Of a DNA stretch of 64,000 nt, positions 32,070-39,196 are shown piece after piece. The notes below the pieces were generated by a model. That model was not told the DNA's origin. It ran no database searches and saw only the letters and a list, made by a program, of their open reading frames with translations. Within the stretch, counting starts at the first letter, position 1; each line of letters begins with the position of its first letter. This DNA is from Halomonas zincidurans B6 (GTDB taxonomy: Bacteria; Pseudomonadota; Gammaproteobacteria; Pseudomonadales; Halomonadaceae): assembly GCF_000731955.1 (NCBI RefSeq), contig NZ_JNCK01000001.1:1612001-1676000 (forward strand), read 5' to 3'. The position numbers were made by a program, and so were the translations under genes.

Positions 32070-33612
32070 GTAACTATTCAGGTGGTTCTGAATTAGGGTC
32101 GCCAACCACCTGATTTCTATGGCATGGTGTCCCGAGATACCACTACGCCATGCGGTGACATGACCATCAGCGACATCAACGTCGACGAGGCCCTGGAACG
32201 GGTCCGGCAGCAGCTCAAGGAAGACCGCACGGTCTCCCCGTCGCTGCGTGCCGCCATCGACGTGCTGATGCTGCTGGTCAAGCTCATGGCCGACCGGTTG
32301 GCCACCGGCAGCCGCAACAGCAGCAAGCCACCGTCCCAGGATCCCAACCGCCAGCGCCGCTCGCGCGCCAAAGGCGAACGCCGTCCCGGTGGGCAGCCAG
32401 GGCATGCGGGCAAGACGTTGGCGCCGGTGACGAACCCCGACGAGGTGGTCAAGCTCCGCGTCGATCGTCGGCATCTGCCTACAGGGCGCACCTATCGCAG
32501 CATTGGCGTCGAGACCCGCCAGGTGCAGGACATCGTGATCCAGGCCGTGGTCACCGAGTACCAGGCCGAGATAGTGGAAGATGACCAGAGGCAGCGCCAT
32601 GTGGCGCCATTCCCCGAGGGTGTGACGCGGCCCATCCAGTATGGGCCGCGCCTCAAGGCACACGCGGTCTATCTCTCGCAGTACCAGCTGCTGCCCTATG
32701 CGCGCATTCGGGAGCTGCTCACCTCGCAGTGTGGCCTGTCGTTGAGCACCGGCACGCTGTTCGCCTTCAACCAGGAGGCCTACCAGCGGGCCGAGGCGTT
32801 CGCCGAGTGGGTGGTCCCGGCGCTACGCCAAGCGCCCACCGTGCATGCCGATGAAACCGGGATGCAGGTGGGCGGCAAGCGTTACTGGCTGCACAGTGCC
32901 TCCAATGACGCCCTGACCTGGTTGGCCCCGCATCCCAAGCGCGGCCAGGAGGCGATGGATGCCATCGGCGTATTGCCCTTCGTGTGTGGCGTGCTGGTGC
33001 ATGATCATTGGAAGCCCTACTACCGCTACTCGGATTGCCGGCATGTCCTGTGCAATGCCCATCACCTGCGGGAATTGACGGCGGTCTGGGAAAACGACCA
33101 CCAGCGCTGGGCCAAGTCGCTCCATGACCTGCTGTTGGCCATGAGCCGAGCGGTGGATGCCGCCGGCGACTGCCTCTGCGCCGATGAGGCCCAGCGCTGG
33201 CGAGCACGTTACCGACGCTGCCTGGCGGCGGGCGACGCCGAGTGCCCGCCACCGGCAAAGCCACCGCCCGGGACGCGCGGGCGTGCCAAACGCACAAAAG
33301 CGCGCAACCTGCTGGAACGTCTCCAGGCGTACGAGGACGACGTGCTGCGTTTTCTCGAGGATCCCGCCGCGCCTTTCACCAACAACCAGGGGGAGCGCGA
33401 CCTGCGGATGACCAAGGTACAGCAGAAGATCTCGGGCTGTTTTCGCGCCTGGGAGGGCGCCGAGATCTTCTGCCGGATGCGCAGCTTCCTCTCCACCGCG
33501 GTCAAGCAAGGCATGGCGGCGCATACGGCGCTGGAGCAACTGTTTGCCGGCGAGGTGCCCACCTTCATGCGACAGGACGACCAGGATCAGGCGGCATGAG
33601 CTGAATAGTTAC
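32070..33612 (+). mobile_element. IS66-family insertion sequence, complete
   Basis: 1,543 bases with ends GTAACTATTCAG (32070-32081) and CTGAATAGTTAC (33601-33612), perfect 12-base inverted repeats starting GTAA as in IS66. The flanks hold an exact 8-bp duplication CAAAGTTT (32062-32069 and 33613-33620), the size made by this family. It carries only a tnpC-type transposase, as in the single-gene ISBst12-like group. Recent insertion is likely. Confidence 0.93.
32124..33599 (+). CDS. IS66-family transposase (TnpC type)
   Basis: 491 residues: helical N-terminus, a zinc-finger-like middle less clear than in long IS66 proteins, then the DDE core. VHADETGMQVGGKRYWLHSA, CGVLVHDHWKPYYRY and the late FTNNQGERDLRMTKVQQKISG are diagnostic. 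NSSKPPSQDPNRQRRSRAK near residue 68 is also typical. The frame is intact. The ATG at 32160 (MTISDINVDEALERV) is an equally good start. Confidence 0.93.
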   Translation: MVSRDTTTPCGDMTISDINVDEALERVRQQLKEDRTVSPSLRAAIDVLMLLVKLMADRLATGSRNSSKPPSQDPNRQRRSRAKGERRPGGQPGHAGKTLAPVTNPDEVVKLRVDRRHLPTGRTYRSIGVETRQVQDIVIQAVVTEYQAEIVEDDQRQRHVAPFPEGVTRPIQYGPRLKAHAVYLSQYQLLPYARIRELLTSQCGLSLSTGTLFAFNQEAYQRAEAFAEWVVPALRQAPTVHADETGMQVGGKRYWLHSASNDALTWLAPHPKRGQEAMDAIGVLPFVCGVLVHDHWKPYYRYSDCRHVLCNAHHLRELTAVWENDHQRWAKSLHDLLLAMSRAVDAAGDCLCADEAQRWRARYRRCLAAGDAECPPPAKPPPGTRGRAKRTKARNLLERLQAYEDDVLRFLEDPAAPFTNNQGERDLRMTKVQQKISGCFRAWEGAEIFCRMRSFLSTAVKQGMAAHTALEQLFAGEVPTFMRQDDQDQAA

Positions 33613-33731
33613 CAAAGTTTTATATATTTGCAGCATGCCAGACCATGAATTCACGGTCTCTTCGGTGGCCTTGCCTAGGCTCTCCCAAAAGAGTCACACT
33701 CAGTGTTATGATTGGTCATGGCAGGATGCAT

Positions 33732-34415
33732 GTGAGGATCTTCAAGAACGCCTGGTTCGAGCGCTTCGCCCGTAAGCAACGAATCGACGATGATGCGCTA
33801 TGCGAAGCCATCCAGCGGGCCGAGCAAGGCCTGATAGATGCCGACCTTGGTAGCGGAGTCATCAAACAGCGCGTCGCTCGCCCTGGCCAAGGCAAGTCCG
33901 GCGGATATCGTACAATCATCCTGTACCGTCAGGAGAGCCGCGCCTTGTTCGTCTTCGGCTTCGCGAAAAGCCAACAAAGCAACATCAGCGACGAAGAGAA
34001 GGCCGCCTTCAAGCAAGCAGCACAGCACATTCTGTCGCTGTCTGATGAGCACCTGAATGCGATGATCGATAAGGGCCAATTTTCGGAGGTGATGGCAATG
34101 GCTAAGCAGTACCGTAGTGACGCCCTCGCCGCGATCCATGAAACCATGGAGGCGCTACATGAGGTCGGCGCCATCGACAAGCAGACCATGCGTGACTTCG
34201 ATAAGACCTGCCTTACGCCGGTGAAAACATTGTCTCCTGAGGAGATCCGCGCCCTGCGTGAGCGTGAGCACTTGTCTCAGCCTGTGTTTGCCCGCTACCT
34301 CAACGTCAGCAAGAACCTGGTCTCCGACTGGGAGCGTGGCGTGAAGCGTCCTGGCGGTCCGGCGTTACGCTTGCTGACGCTGATCGAGAGGAACGGCATC
34401 CAGGCCGTCGCCTAA
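33732..34415 (+). CDS. Fused RelE/HigB-type toxin and HTH antitoxin in one frame
   Basis: 227 codons without a stop hold what are normally two genes. Residues 1-120 (RIFKNAWFERFARKQRIDDD; GSGVIKQRVARPGQGKSGGY; ALFVFGFAKSQQSNI) are a COG4737-type RelE toxin. From MAKQYRSDALAAIHETMEAL (ATG 34098) onward comes its usual antitoxin with a helix-turn-helix (LSQPVFARYLNVSKNLVSDW). A GGAGG site seven bases before ATG 34098 would allow separate antitoxin synthesis. Start GTG 33732 is preferred (AGGA site); ATG 33726 is possible. A small indel near the old toxin stop (a TGA sits in another frame at 34090) may have made the fusion. Confidence 0.75.
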   Translation: MRIFKNAWFERFARKQRIDDDALCEAIQRAEQGLIDADLGSGVIKQRVARPGQGKSGGYRTIILYRQESRALFVFGFAKSQQSNISDEEKAAFKQAAQHILSLSDEHLNAMIDKGQFSEVMAMAKQYRSDALAAIHETMEALHEVGAIDKQTMRDFDKTCLTPVKTLSPEEIRALREREHLSQPVFARYLNVSKNLVSDWERGVKRPGGPALRLLTLIERNGIQAVA

Positions 34416-34428
34416 GCGAGGTGAAACG

Positions 34429-34830
34429 ATGAGTAATGAGACGTTCGACAGCGTGTGGGACGCCATCGAGGACACTGCTGCCGAAGCGGAAAATATGAAG
34501 CTTCGCTCCGGTCTGATGATGGCCCTTGAGCAGCACATTAACCGTCAGGGCTGGACCCAGGGCGAAGCCGCTAAGCGGCTGGGCGTCACTCAACCCAGGG
34601 TGTCCGATCTGATGCGTGGCAAAATCCACCTGTTTGGTCTCGATACGCTGGTGAACATGGTGGTAGCAGCGGGGGCAGCCTCGGGAAAGTCCTTTAGGTT
34701 GAAAGTAACGATGGCCTCAGCCCCGCAATGCAGCGCACAAGCGAGCACATGGCGATCATCGGGGTCGGGCAGTTCAAGGCTATCGATCAAGGGTTCAAAA
34801 CCCTCCACGACGGCTCCCCGCGCATGCTGA
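34429..34830 (+). pseudogene. XRE-family HTH antitoxin, 3' end replaced
   Basis: The first 82 residues (MSNETFDSVWDAIEDTAAEA; QGWTQGEAAKRLGVTQPRVS; DLMRGKIHLFGLDTLVNM) are a COG5606-type antitoxin with a clear helix-turn-helix. After about 34674 the frame runs antisense into a PIN-domain gene and the rest is not family sequence. The usual toxin partner is absent. GAGGTG lies before the ATG. The DNA-binding part could still be made and act as a repressor. Confidence 0.7.
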
Positions 34831-35033
34831 TCCATCAACTGACGCACCCGCTCGAGTTTCTCCCATGTCAGATCGCTACGCTGGTCCAGCAGGTTACGCA
34901 TCCACTCGTGGTGGATCATCCGTGACCAGCGAGCCCGATAAAGGTCGGTCAAGGCCAGATGAATCAGCAAGCTCCGCAACGGGGCGGGATAGAGCACACA
35001 GGCGTCGTATACGACCGTGTAATGTGAGCTCAT
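34590..35033 (-). pseudogene. PIN-domain toxin, C-terminus replaced
   Basis: From ATG 35033: SSHYTVVYDACVLYPAPLRS (first metal Asp), LTDLYRARWSRMIHHEWMRN, then LELPDPDDRHVLACALHCGA and AIVTFNLKDFP, a PIN-type RNase. After DFP (about 34690) the sequence leaves the family and runs antisense through the HTH gene. All four acidic residues seem present, but the last strand and helices are lost. Convergent with the truncated antitoxin at 34429; one deletion explains both ends. Confidence 0.72.
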
Positions 35034-35158
35034 CAGTAGCCGAGCCCGAGGTCTTGATCCAGTGCTCGCAGCCGCTGTTCGTCGACCCGCGTAAAATATC
35101 GAATACTTCTCTGGCGCTCTATAGTGGCCGCTTTGTTGAGAAGTACATCATCGGGCAT
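35033..35158 (-). pseudogene. Chimera of HEPN N-terminus and antitoxin C-terminus
   Basis: 41 codons: MPDDVLLNKAATIER is the start of a HEPN (HepT-type) protein, following its mntA gene with an 11-base overlap as usual. After about 35113 it becomes QRSIRYFTRVDEQRLRALDQ and ends LGLGY, which looks like the tail of the excisionase-type antitoxin normally preceding this PIN toxin; its stop overlaps the PIN start by one base. An internal deletion joined two modules. No active HEPN could be made. Confidence 0.6.
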
Positions 35159-35558
35159 GGATACTGCCTCTTCGCTCGATGTCAGCAAGCAGTTCACGCC
35201 GCTGTATTGCCAGATCCCAGTATTCGCTGAACGTCGATAACTCGAAGAGGTCGGCCTCGGTTCCAGCGCTCCATAAACGCTGCCCTTGCGCCAGGACCTG
35301 ATGGCGCATGACGGTGCTCGCCGCACGCAGGTCCACCAGATCGACATCGCGCCCCAACCGCTCCGCCAAGTGCTCCATGAGTGACCAACGTCGTACGGCG
35401 GGCAAGGAGGCAGGCAGTAGCACGGCTAGGTCGACATCGCTGTCAGGCCCCGCCTGGCCTGCCGCTTCGCTGCCGAACAGATAAATGGCCTGCAGATCGG
35501 CAAGCTGGTCGCGCAGGAATTGCAAACAGGGCTCAAGGGCTTGAGGGTCTAAGCGCAT
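35148..35558 (-). CDS. mntA: MntA-type nucleotidyltransferase antitoxin (orphan)
   Basis: 136 residues with the minimal nucleotidyltransferase motif LFGSEAAGQAGPDSDVDLAV (Gly29-Ser30, Asp41, Asp43). MntA AMPylates and silences its HEPN toxin. Here the HEPN partner survives only as 15 codons, so the antitoxin is an orphan. The frame is intact. A related but complete pair lies 150 bases upstream. Confidence 0.8.
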   Translation of the reverse strand: MRLDPQALEPCLQFLRDQLADLQAIYLFGSEAAGQAGPDSDVDLAVLLPASLPAVRRWSLMEHLAERLGRDVDLVDLRAASTVMRHQVLAQGQRLWSAGTEADLFELSTFSEYWDLAIQRRELLADIERRGSIHAR

Positions 35559-35635
35559 AGCAAATCCTTTGTCATGGCCTTCTTCGCACTCTACGTGGAT
35601 TCATTCGCAATAGCGGTGCAAAGCGTATACCGGGA

Positions 35636-35683
35636 CTATAGCCGGCGCCTGACGGCGCCAATCGGGAACAAGTTCCCTCCCAC
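35636..35683 (+). repeat. REP-like double hairpin, copy C
   Basis: CTATAGCCGGCGCCTGACGG then CGCCAATCGGGAACAAGTTC and CCTCCCAC. Two hairpins: GGCGCC-TGAC-GGCGCC and GGGAAC-AA-GTTCCC, both perfect. It separates the orphan mntA from the complete hepT-mntA pair. Confidence 0.88.
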
Positions 35684-35710
35684 GAAGCCCCGCTTGGGGC
35701 CATTGGCAGC

Positions 35711-36124
35711 CTATCGAGAGTCCATGAAAGCCGCAGCGAACTGGCGAAATTGATCGAGATGCTGGCGACAGATCGAAAATACGATCTGCCAATCGACGGC
35801 TTCATAGTTATGCACCACGATATTGCGAAAACCGACCGACTTCTTCAGGTTGGCGGCCAGCTCATGGTTGATAACCTCACGCTCTGCCAGCACATCGAAA
35901 CTTTGCCCCATGGTAATCGGTGAAGTCAGCTCGTGATGTTCGGCAATCCAGTGCGAGGCTATATCGACACATAGCTGAATGGCTCTTGTCAGGTTCAGCG
36001 CGAGGATATCCTGCGCATCGAGATCCTTCTGCAAGGCCTCGACATTGCTGGGGCAGCGATCCTCAAGCCGCATGACGCAGCGCCGCAACGATTCCAGCTT
36101 CTGATTGATCAGCGATTGATCCAT
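35711..36124 (-). CDS. hepT: HepT-type HEPN ribonuclease toxin
   Basis: 137 residues, helical. The HEPN active site RNIVVHNY (Arg100, His105, Tyr107) gives the full RX4HXY motif, including the tyrosine that MntA modifies. HEPN toxins cut RNA. The ATG at 36124 overlaps mntA by 16 bases; longer frames upstream belong to mntA. This is the one HEPN-MNT module of the island that looks complete. Confidence 0.88.
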   Translation of the reverse strand: MDQSLINQKLESLRRCVMRLEDRCPSNVEALQKDLDAQDILALNLTRAIQLCVDIASHWIAEHHELTSPITMGQSFDVLAEREVINHELAANLKKSVGFRNIVVHNYEAVDWQIVFSICRQHLDQFRQFAAAFMDSR

Positions 36125-36525
36125 GCCTGCTGCCTGGCCTGCAAGACTCGCCGCTGCAGCGGTACGAAGTCTTCGTTGTCGATGATGTTGCGATAGATGA
36201 TCTTGGCCCACGCGGTATCGCTACCCGATAAACGTTTGCCCGTAGTCACGATCTGGCTCAGCAAGGGTTGCCCGGCAGCCTTCAGGTCGACCAGATCGAC
36301 AGGGCGCCCCAACTCGAGCGCCAAGGCCTCGATCATGGCCACTCTCTGCCCCTGCGTCAGCGGCTTTCCCGCATCTAGCGCCACGTCGATATCGCTAGCC
36401 GCCCGCGCGGTGCCCCGGGACACGGAGCCGAACAACACGATCTGTTCGATCTCGCGGAAGCCGGCCAATGCCTGTTTTACCCGCTGACCGACGGCTATAA
36501 CGCTATCCTGCTGTGCATCGTTCAC
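36109..36525 (-). CDS. mntA: MntA-type nucleotidyltransferase antitoxin
   Basis: 138 residues with LFGSVSRGTARAASDIDVAL (Gly33-Ser34, Asp46, Asp48), the MNT signature. It AMPylates the HepT tyrosine and neutralises it. In the usual order antitoxin then toxin, with overlapping ends. It differs clearly from the orphan MntA at 35148 in sequence, so the two are not a recent duplication. Confidence 0.88.
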   Translation of the reverse strand: MNDAQQDSVIAVGQRVKQALAGFREIEQIVLFGSVSRGTARAASDIDVALDAGKPLTQGQRVAMIEALALELGRPVDLVDLKAAGQPLLSQIVTTGKRLSGSDTAWAKIIYRNIIDNEDFVPLQRRVLQARQQAWINR

Positions 36526-36644
36526 TGTGTTTACCTAGACCGACGATTTCATCCATTAGAGTACAGGACCGGCCGATTTGCAGGCCATCGAAGACACTTG
36601 GCAGTCGTAGGCTCTTTCTCGGTTGCGGTACGAAGCGCTGCCGG

Positions 36645-36692
36645 GCTATACCGGGCGCCTGGCGGTGCCAAATCGGGACAAGTTTCCTCCCC
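36645..36692 (+). repeat. REP-like double hairpin, copy D
   Basis: GCTATACCGGGCGCCTGGCG then GTGCCAAATCGGGACAAGTT and TCCTCC. A diverged copy with an imperfect second hairpin. It lies between hepT-mntA and higA in a 225-base gap that holds no gene. Confidence 0.8.
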
Positions 36693-36750
36693 CCTAACCG
36701 GCTTCGAGCCAGACTGCTGCCCGTAACTTATCTCTCTCATCGCAGAGGGC

Positions 36751-37035
36751 TCAGGCAATAGCAAAGCGCGAAATGTGATTCTGGTCCCTGCCCTCGGCCT
36801 TGGCCAGCTCATAGTTGGTCTGCATGATTAGCCAGTGCCGCGCGTCACCAATCCCACCCCACTCCAGCCGAACGGCAAAATCAGGAGAAATTCCCGTGCG
36901 TTCATTGAGTACACGCGAGACGGCATTGCGCGACATGCCGACGCGTCGAGCGAATTCGGTGACGCTCAAGCCCAAGCTCGGCAGAATACGCCGACGCAAT
37001 ATCCGGCCCGGGTGAGGAGGCGTCTTCATAGCCAT
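36751..37035 (-). CDS. higA: HigA-family antitoxin
   Basis: 94 residues with the HigA pattern: KTPPHPGRILRRRILPSLGL at the start, then the helix-turn-helix LSVTEFARRVGMSRNAVSRV and the closing WLIMQTNYELAKAE. It would bind HigB and repress the operon. ATG 37035 has AGGA at six bases. The toxin upstream has lost its 5' half, so this antitoxin is probably an orphan repressor. Confidence 0.87.
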   Translation of the reverse strand: MAMKTPPHPGRILRRRILPSLGLSVTEFARRVGMSRNAVSRVLNERTGISPDFAVRLEWGGIGDARHWLIMQTNYELAKAEGRDQNHISRFAIA

Positions 37036-37056
37036 AGCAAATCCTCTTTCTAGCGG

Positions 37057-37203
37057 TTAATGATAGTCTTCGTAATCAACCTGGTCGGCATCTTCACCGT
37101 CAAATGTGAAAGTCACCGCCCAATTCCCGTCTACATGGACGGAGTAATAGCCATTTCGCGTCTCCATGCCGCATAGAGGCGTTGCAAAACATACGAATCG
37201 CAT
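37057..37203 (-). pseudogene. higB: HigB toxin, 3' fragment
   Basis: The last 36 or so codons (METRNGYYSVHVDGNWAVTF, TFDGEDADQVDYEDYH) are the C-terminal half of a HigB/RelE toxin, 21 bases before higA. The usual N-terminal 55 residues, with catalytic Lys and Arg, are missing; upstream DNA gives unrelated MRFVCFATPLCG in the same frame from ATG 37203. Truncated by deletion. Confidence 0.75.
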
Positions 37204-37340
37204 TTGTAAAGTTCGCTTTCAATCAGCCGATAAGGCTTATAGTGCTGCGTCGCGCTCATGACGTCGCCAACGGCGTCGGCCACGTCTCAAGCCGGAGTCG
37301 AAAATCCGGCTCGATAAAAAACTAAAGCCAGGGACCCTTC

Positions 37341-37997
37341 ATGGTACGCAAACTCCTTTTCACCGGGCTGGGCAGCGCGTTGCTGCTGGGCGGCTGCGTC
37401 GCCAATACCTCGCAGGTGCCGATGGCGACGACCTATCCCTACAGCGAGCAGCAGAAGATGCAGGCGGCCCATCACTGGGATGTGCTCGCCGAGTACGAGG
37501 CGGCGGGCATCCTGCGTAGCGCTTCATTGCGCGGGCGTTCGCTGTTCATCAACCCCACGCAGGCCGGTTCGACGTTCGCGCAGAGCTTCGGCGATCTACT
37601 GACCAGCCAGCTGGTGTCGAACGGCGCGCTGGTGCGTACCGACCCGATCAATGCCGCCCGGGTCGACTACCGCGTTCAGCTCGTCGAGCACCAGGATCGC
37701 GACTATGTGCGCGCGCCGGTGGGCACCTGGACGGCGCTGAGCGCGGGTATCGCCGTGGCCACATTACCGATCAATAACTGGAGCGAGCCGGCGCTGGCGC
37801 TGATCCCCGGTGCGGCTCTGGTCGACGCCTTCAGCGGCAGTTGGGAGAGCGTGAGCAACCAGGAGGTGATCGTTACCACCCAGGTCAGCGAGAACGACCG
37901 CATCCTGTATTCGTCGTCGAATATCTATTACATCAACGGTGACGATGCAGGCCAGTACGAATCGCCCAAGCCGTTACCCGTGACCGATGCCTGGTGA
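37341..37997 (+). CDS. Lipoprotein beside the FlgO-family gene
   Basis: 218 residues with a lipoprotein signal (LLFTGLGSALLLGGC, Cys19). The mature part contains a SLFINPTQAGSTFAQSFGDL stretch and a short hydrophobic segment in the middle (AGIAVATLPINNW). It overlaps the FlgO-family gene by 11 bases of open frame and is close to flaG, so a role in the outer-membrane part of the flagellum is possible; FlgO/FlgP-type lipoproteins form such rings in vibrios. I do not recognise the family itself. Confidence 0.65.
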   Translation: MVRKLLFTGLGSALLLGGCVANTSQVPMATTYPYSEQQKMQAAHHWDVLAEYEAAGILRSASLRGRSLFINPTQAGSTFAQSFGDLLTSQLVSNGALVRTDPINAARVDYRVQLVEHQDRDYVRAPVGTWTALSAGIAVATLPINNWSEPALALIPGAALVDAFSGSWESVSNQEVIVTTQVSENDRILYSSSNIYYINGDDAGQYESPKPLPVTDAW

Positions 37998-38010
37998 GAG
38001 AGCGCCTACA

Positions 38011-38568
38011 ATGAAATCGATCCAATGCCTATTGCTGCGCGTCGCCCTGGCCAGTGTCATGGCGCTCGGCGCCGGTTGCGCCTCCAACGGCAGCGACAGC
38101 TATAGCGTCACCAGCAACGCCACGGTCGACATACTTGCGCTGGTGCGCGAAACCGCCGCCGATCTGCTCGCTGACACCCGCGAGCTGGACCCAACCAAGC
38201 CGATCGTCGCGGCGAGCTTCGTCAGCATCGACGACCTGAGCGAATCGTCGACTTTCGGTCGCACGCTTTCCGAGATGTTCGCCTCGTCGCTCAGCCGTGC
38301 CGGGCTGATGCTAATCGAGGTCAAGATGCGCAACAGCCTGTTCATCGAGGAGCAGACCGGCGAGCTGATCCTGTCGCGGGACATCCGCCGGCTTTCCGCC
38401 TCGCATAACGCCCAGGCGATCCTATTGGGTACCTATGGCCAGGGTCAGAGCATGGCTTACGTCAATGTGCGCCTGGTGCGTACCCGCGACAACGTGGTGC
38501 TCGGCGCCTCGAGCGTGCAGATCCCGCTGGATCGTAATACCCGTGCGATGCTGCCCAACCGCTGGTAG
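38011..38568 (+). CDS. FlgO-family outer-membrane lipoprotein
   Basis: 185 residues. Lipoprotein signal with lipobox ALGAGC (Cys about 20). The body shows the FlgO pattern: PIVAASFVSIDDLSESSTFG, RTLSEMFASSLSRAGLMLIE and AILLGTYGQGQSMAYVNVRL. In Vibrio FlgO is needed for sheathed flagellum anchoring and motility; the flanking flagellar genes fit. Start ATG 38011 follows the previous stop by 13 bases; the frame opens eight codons earlier. Confidence 0.75.
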   Translation: MKSIQCLLLRVALASVMALGAGCASNGSDSYSVTSNATVDILALVRETAADLLADTRELDPTKPIVAASFVSIDDLSESSTFGRTLSEMFASSLSRAGLMLIEVKMRNSLFIEEQTGELILSRDIRRLSASHNAQAILLGTYGQGQSMAYVNVRLVRTRDNVVLGASSVQIPLDRNTRAMLPNRW

Positions 38569-38708
38569 TGACTTGCCGTGCATCGATCGAGCCCGTGCCG
38601 GTACGTTCAAGTCTCGCCCCGCCAGGCCGATAGGTCATTTGACAGGCTCGCCCATCGCGCCTGCTGATAACCAACCACACCCCTTCGGCATGCACCGCGA
38701 GGCTGGCC

Positions 38709-39101
38709 ATGAGCTCCCCTTACATCGACCCCATCACCGGCGCTGCCGCTGGCGTGATCAGCGCATCGGGCAACGGTGCGACAACCCCGCAACAAAGGCT
38801 CGAGCGGGTCCTTGCCCATCTCGCGGCGCCGCCTGGCGTGGCGAAAAACGCGCAGGCGTCGCCGGCGGACGAATCGAGCGCCACCCAGAGCGAGCTGGTC
38901 GAGCCGCTTCATCGGATCAACGCGGTCATGCGCAGCTACGGCCTGGAATTCGATCTGCAGTCCTACGACAGCCGCGTGGTAACCCGCGTCGTGGATCGCG
39001 AAAGCGGCGATGTGATTCGCCAGATCCCCAGCGAAGAAGTCCTGCGCATCGCCGAGAGCCTCGCCCGGATGCAGGGCCGCCTGATCGAGCTGCAGGTCTG
39101 A
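38709..39101 (+). CDS. flaG: FlaG family protein
   Basis: 130 residues. The C-terminal FlaG domain is clear: INAVMRSYGLEFDLQSYDSR, VVTRVVDRESGDVIRQIPSE, then EEVLRIAESLARMQG. The N-terminus is variable. FlaG affects filament length in several bacteria. It stands alone between the lipoproteins and the GGDEF-EAL gene. Position within a flagellar region supports the call. Confidence 0.88.
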   Translation: MSSPYIDPITGAAAGVISASGNGATTPQQRLERVLAHLAAPPGVAKNAQASPADESSATQSELVEPLHRINAVMRSYGLEFDLQSYDSRVVTRVVDRESGDVIRQIPSEEVLRIAESLARMQGRLIELQV

Positions 39102-39196
39102 TTCACTCAACGACGGGACAAGGCCAATGGAATGGCAACCCGCCTGATCCGTGCCGGAGACACAACCAGCAGGAAAGACAAGGAGACAGGTCACCG

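Noticed and set aside
37204..37340. Sigma-28 promoter before the lipoprotein gene
   Set aside because: CTCGATAA resembles the -10 element, but no TAAA lies at the required distance.
38435..39196. Long N-terminal extension of the GAF-PAS-GGDEF-EAL gene
   Set aside because: It overlaps the FlgO-family gene and all of flaG in another frame and is compositionally odd (Arg/Pro-rich); the GAF domain begins after ATG 39197.
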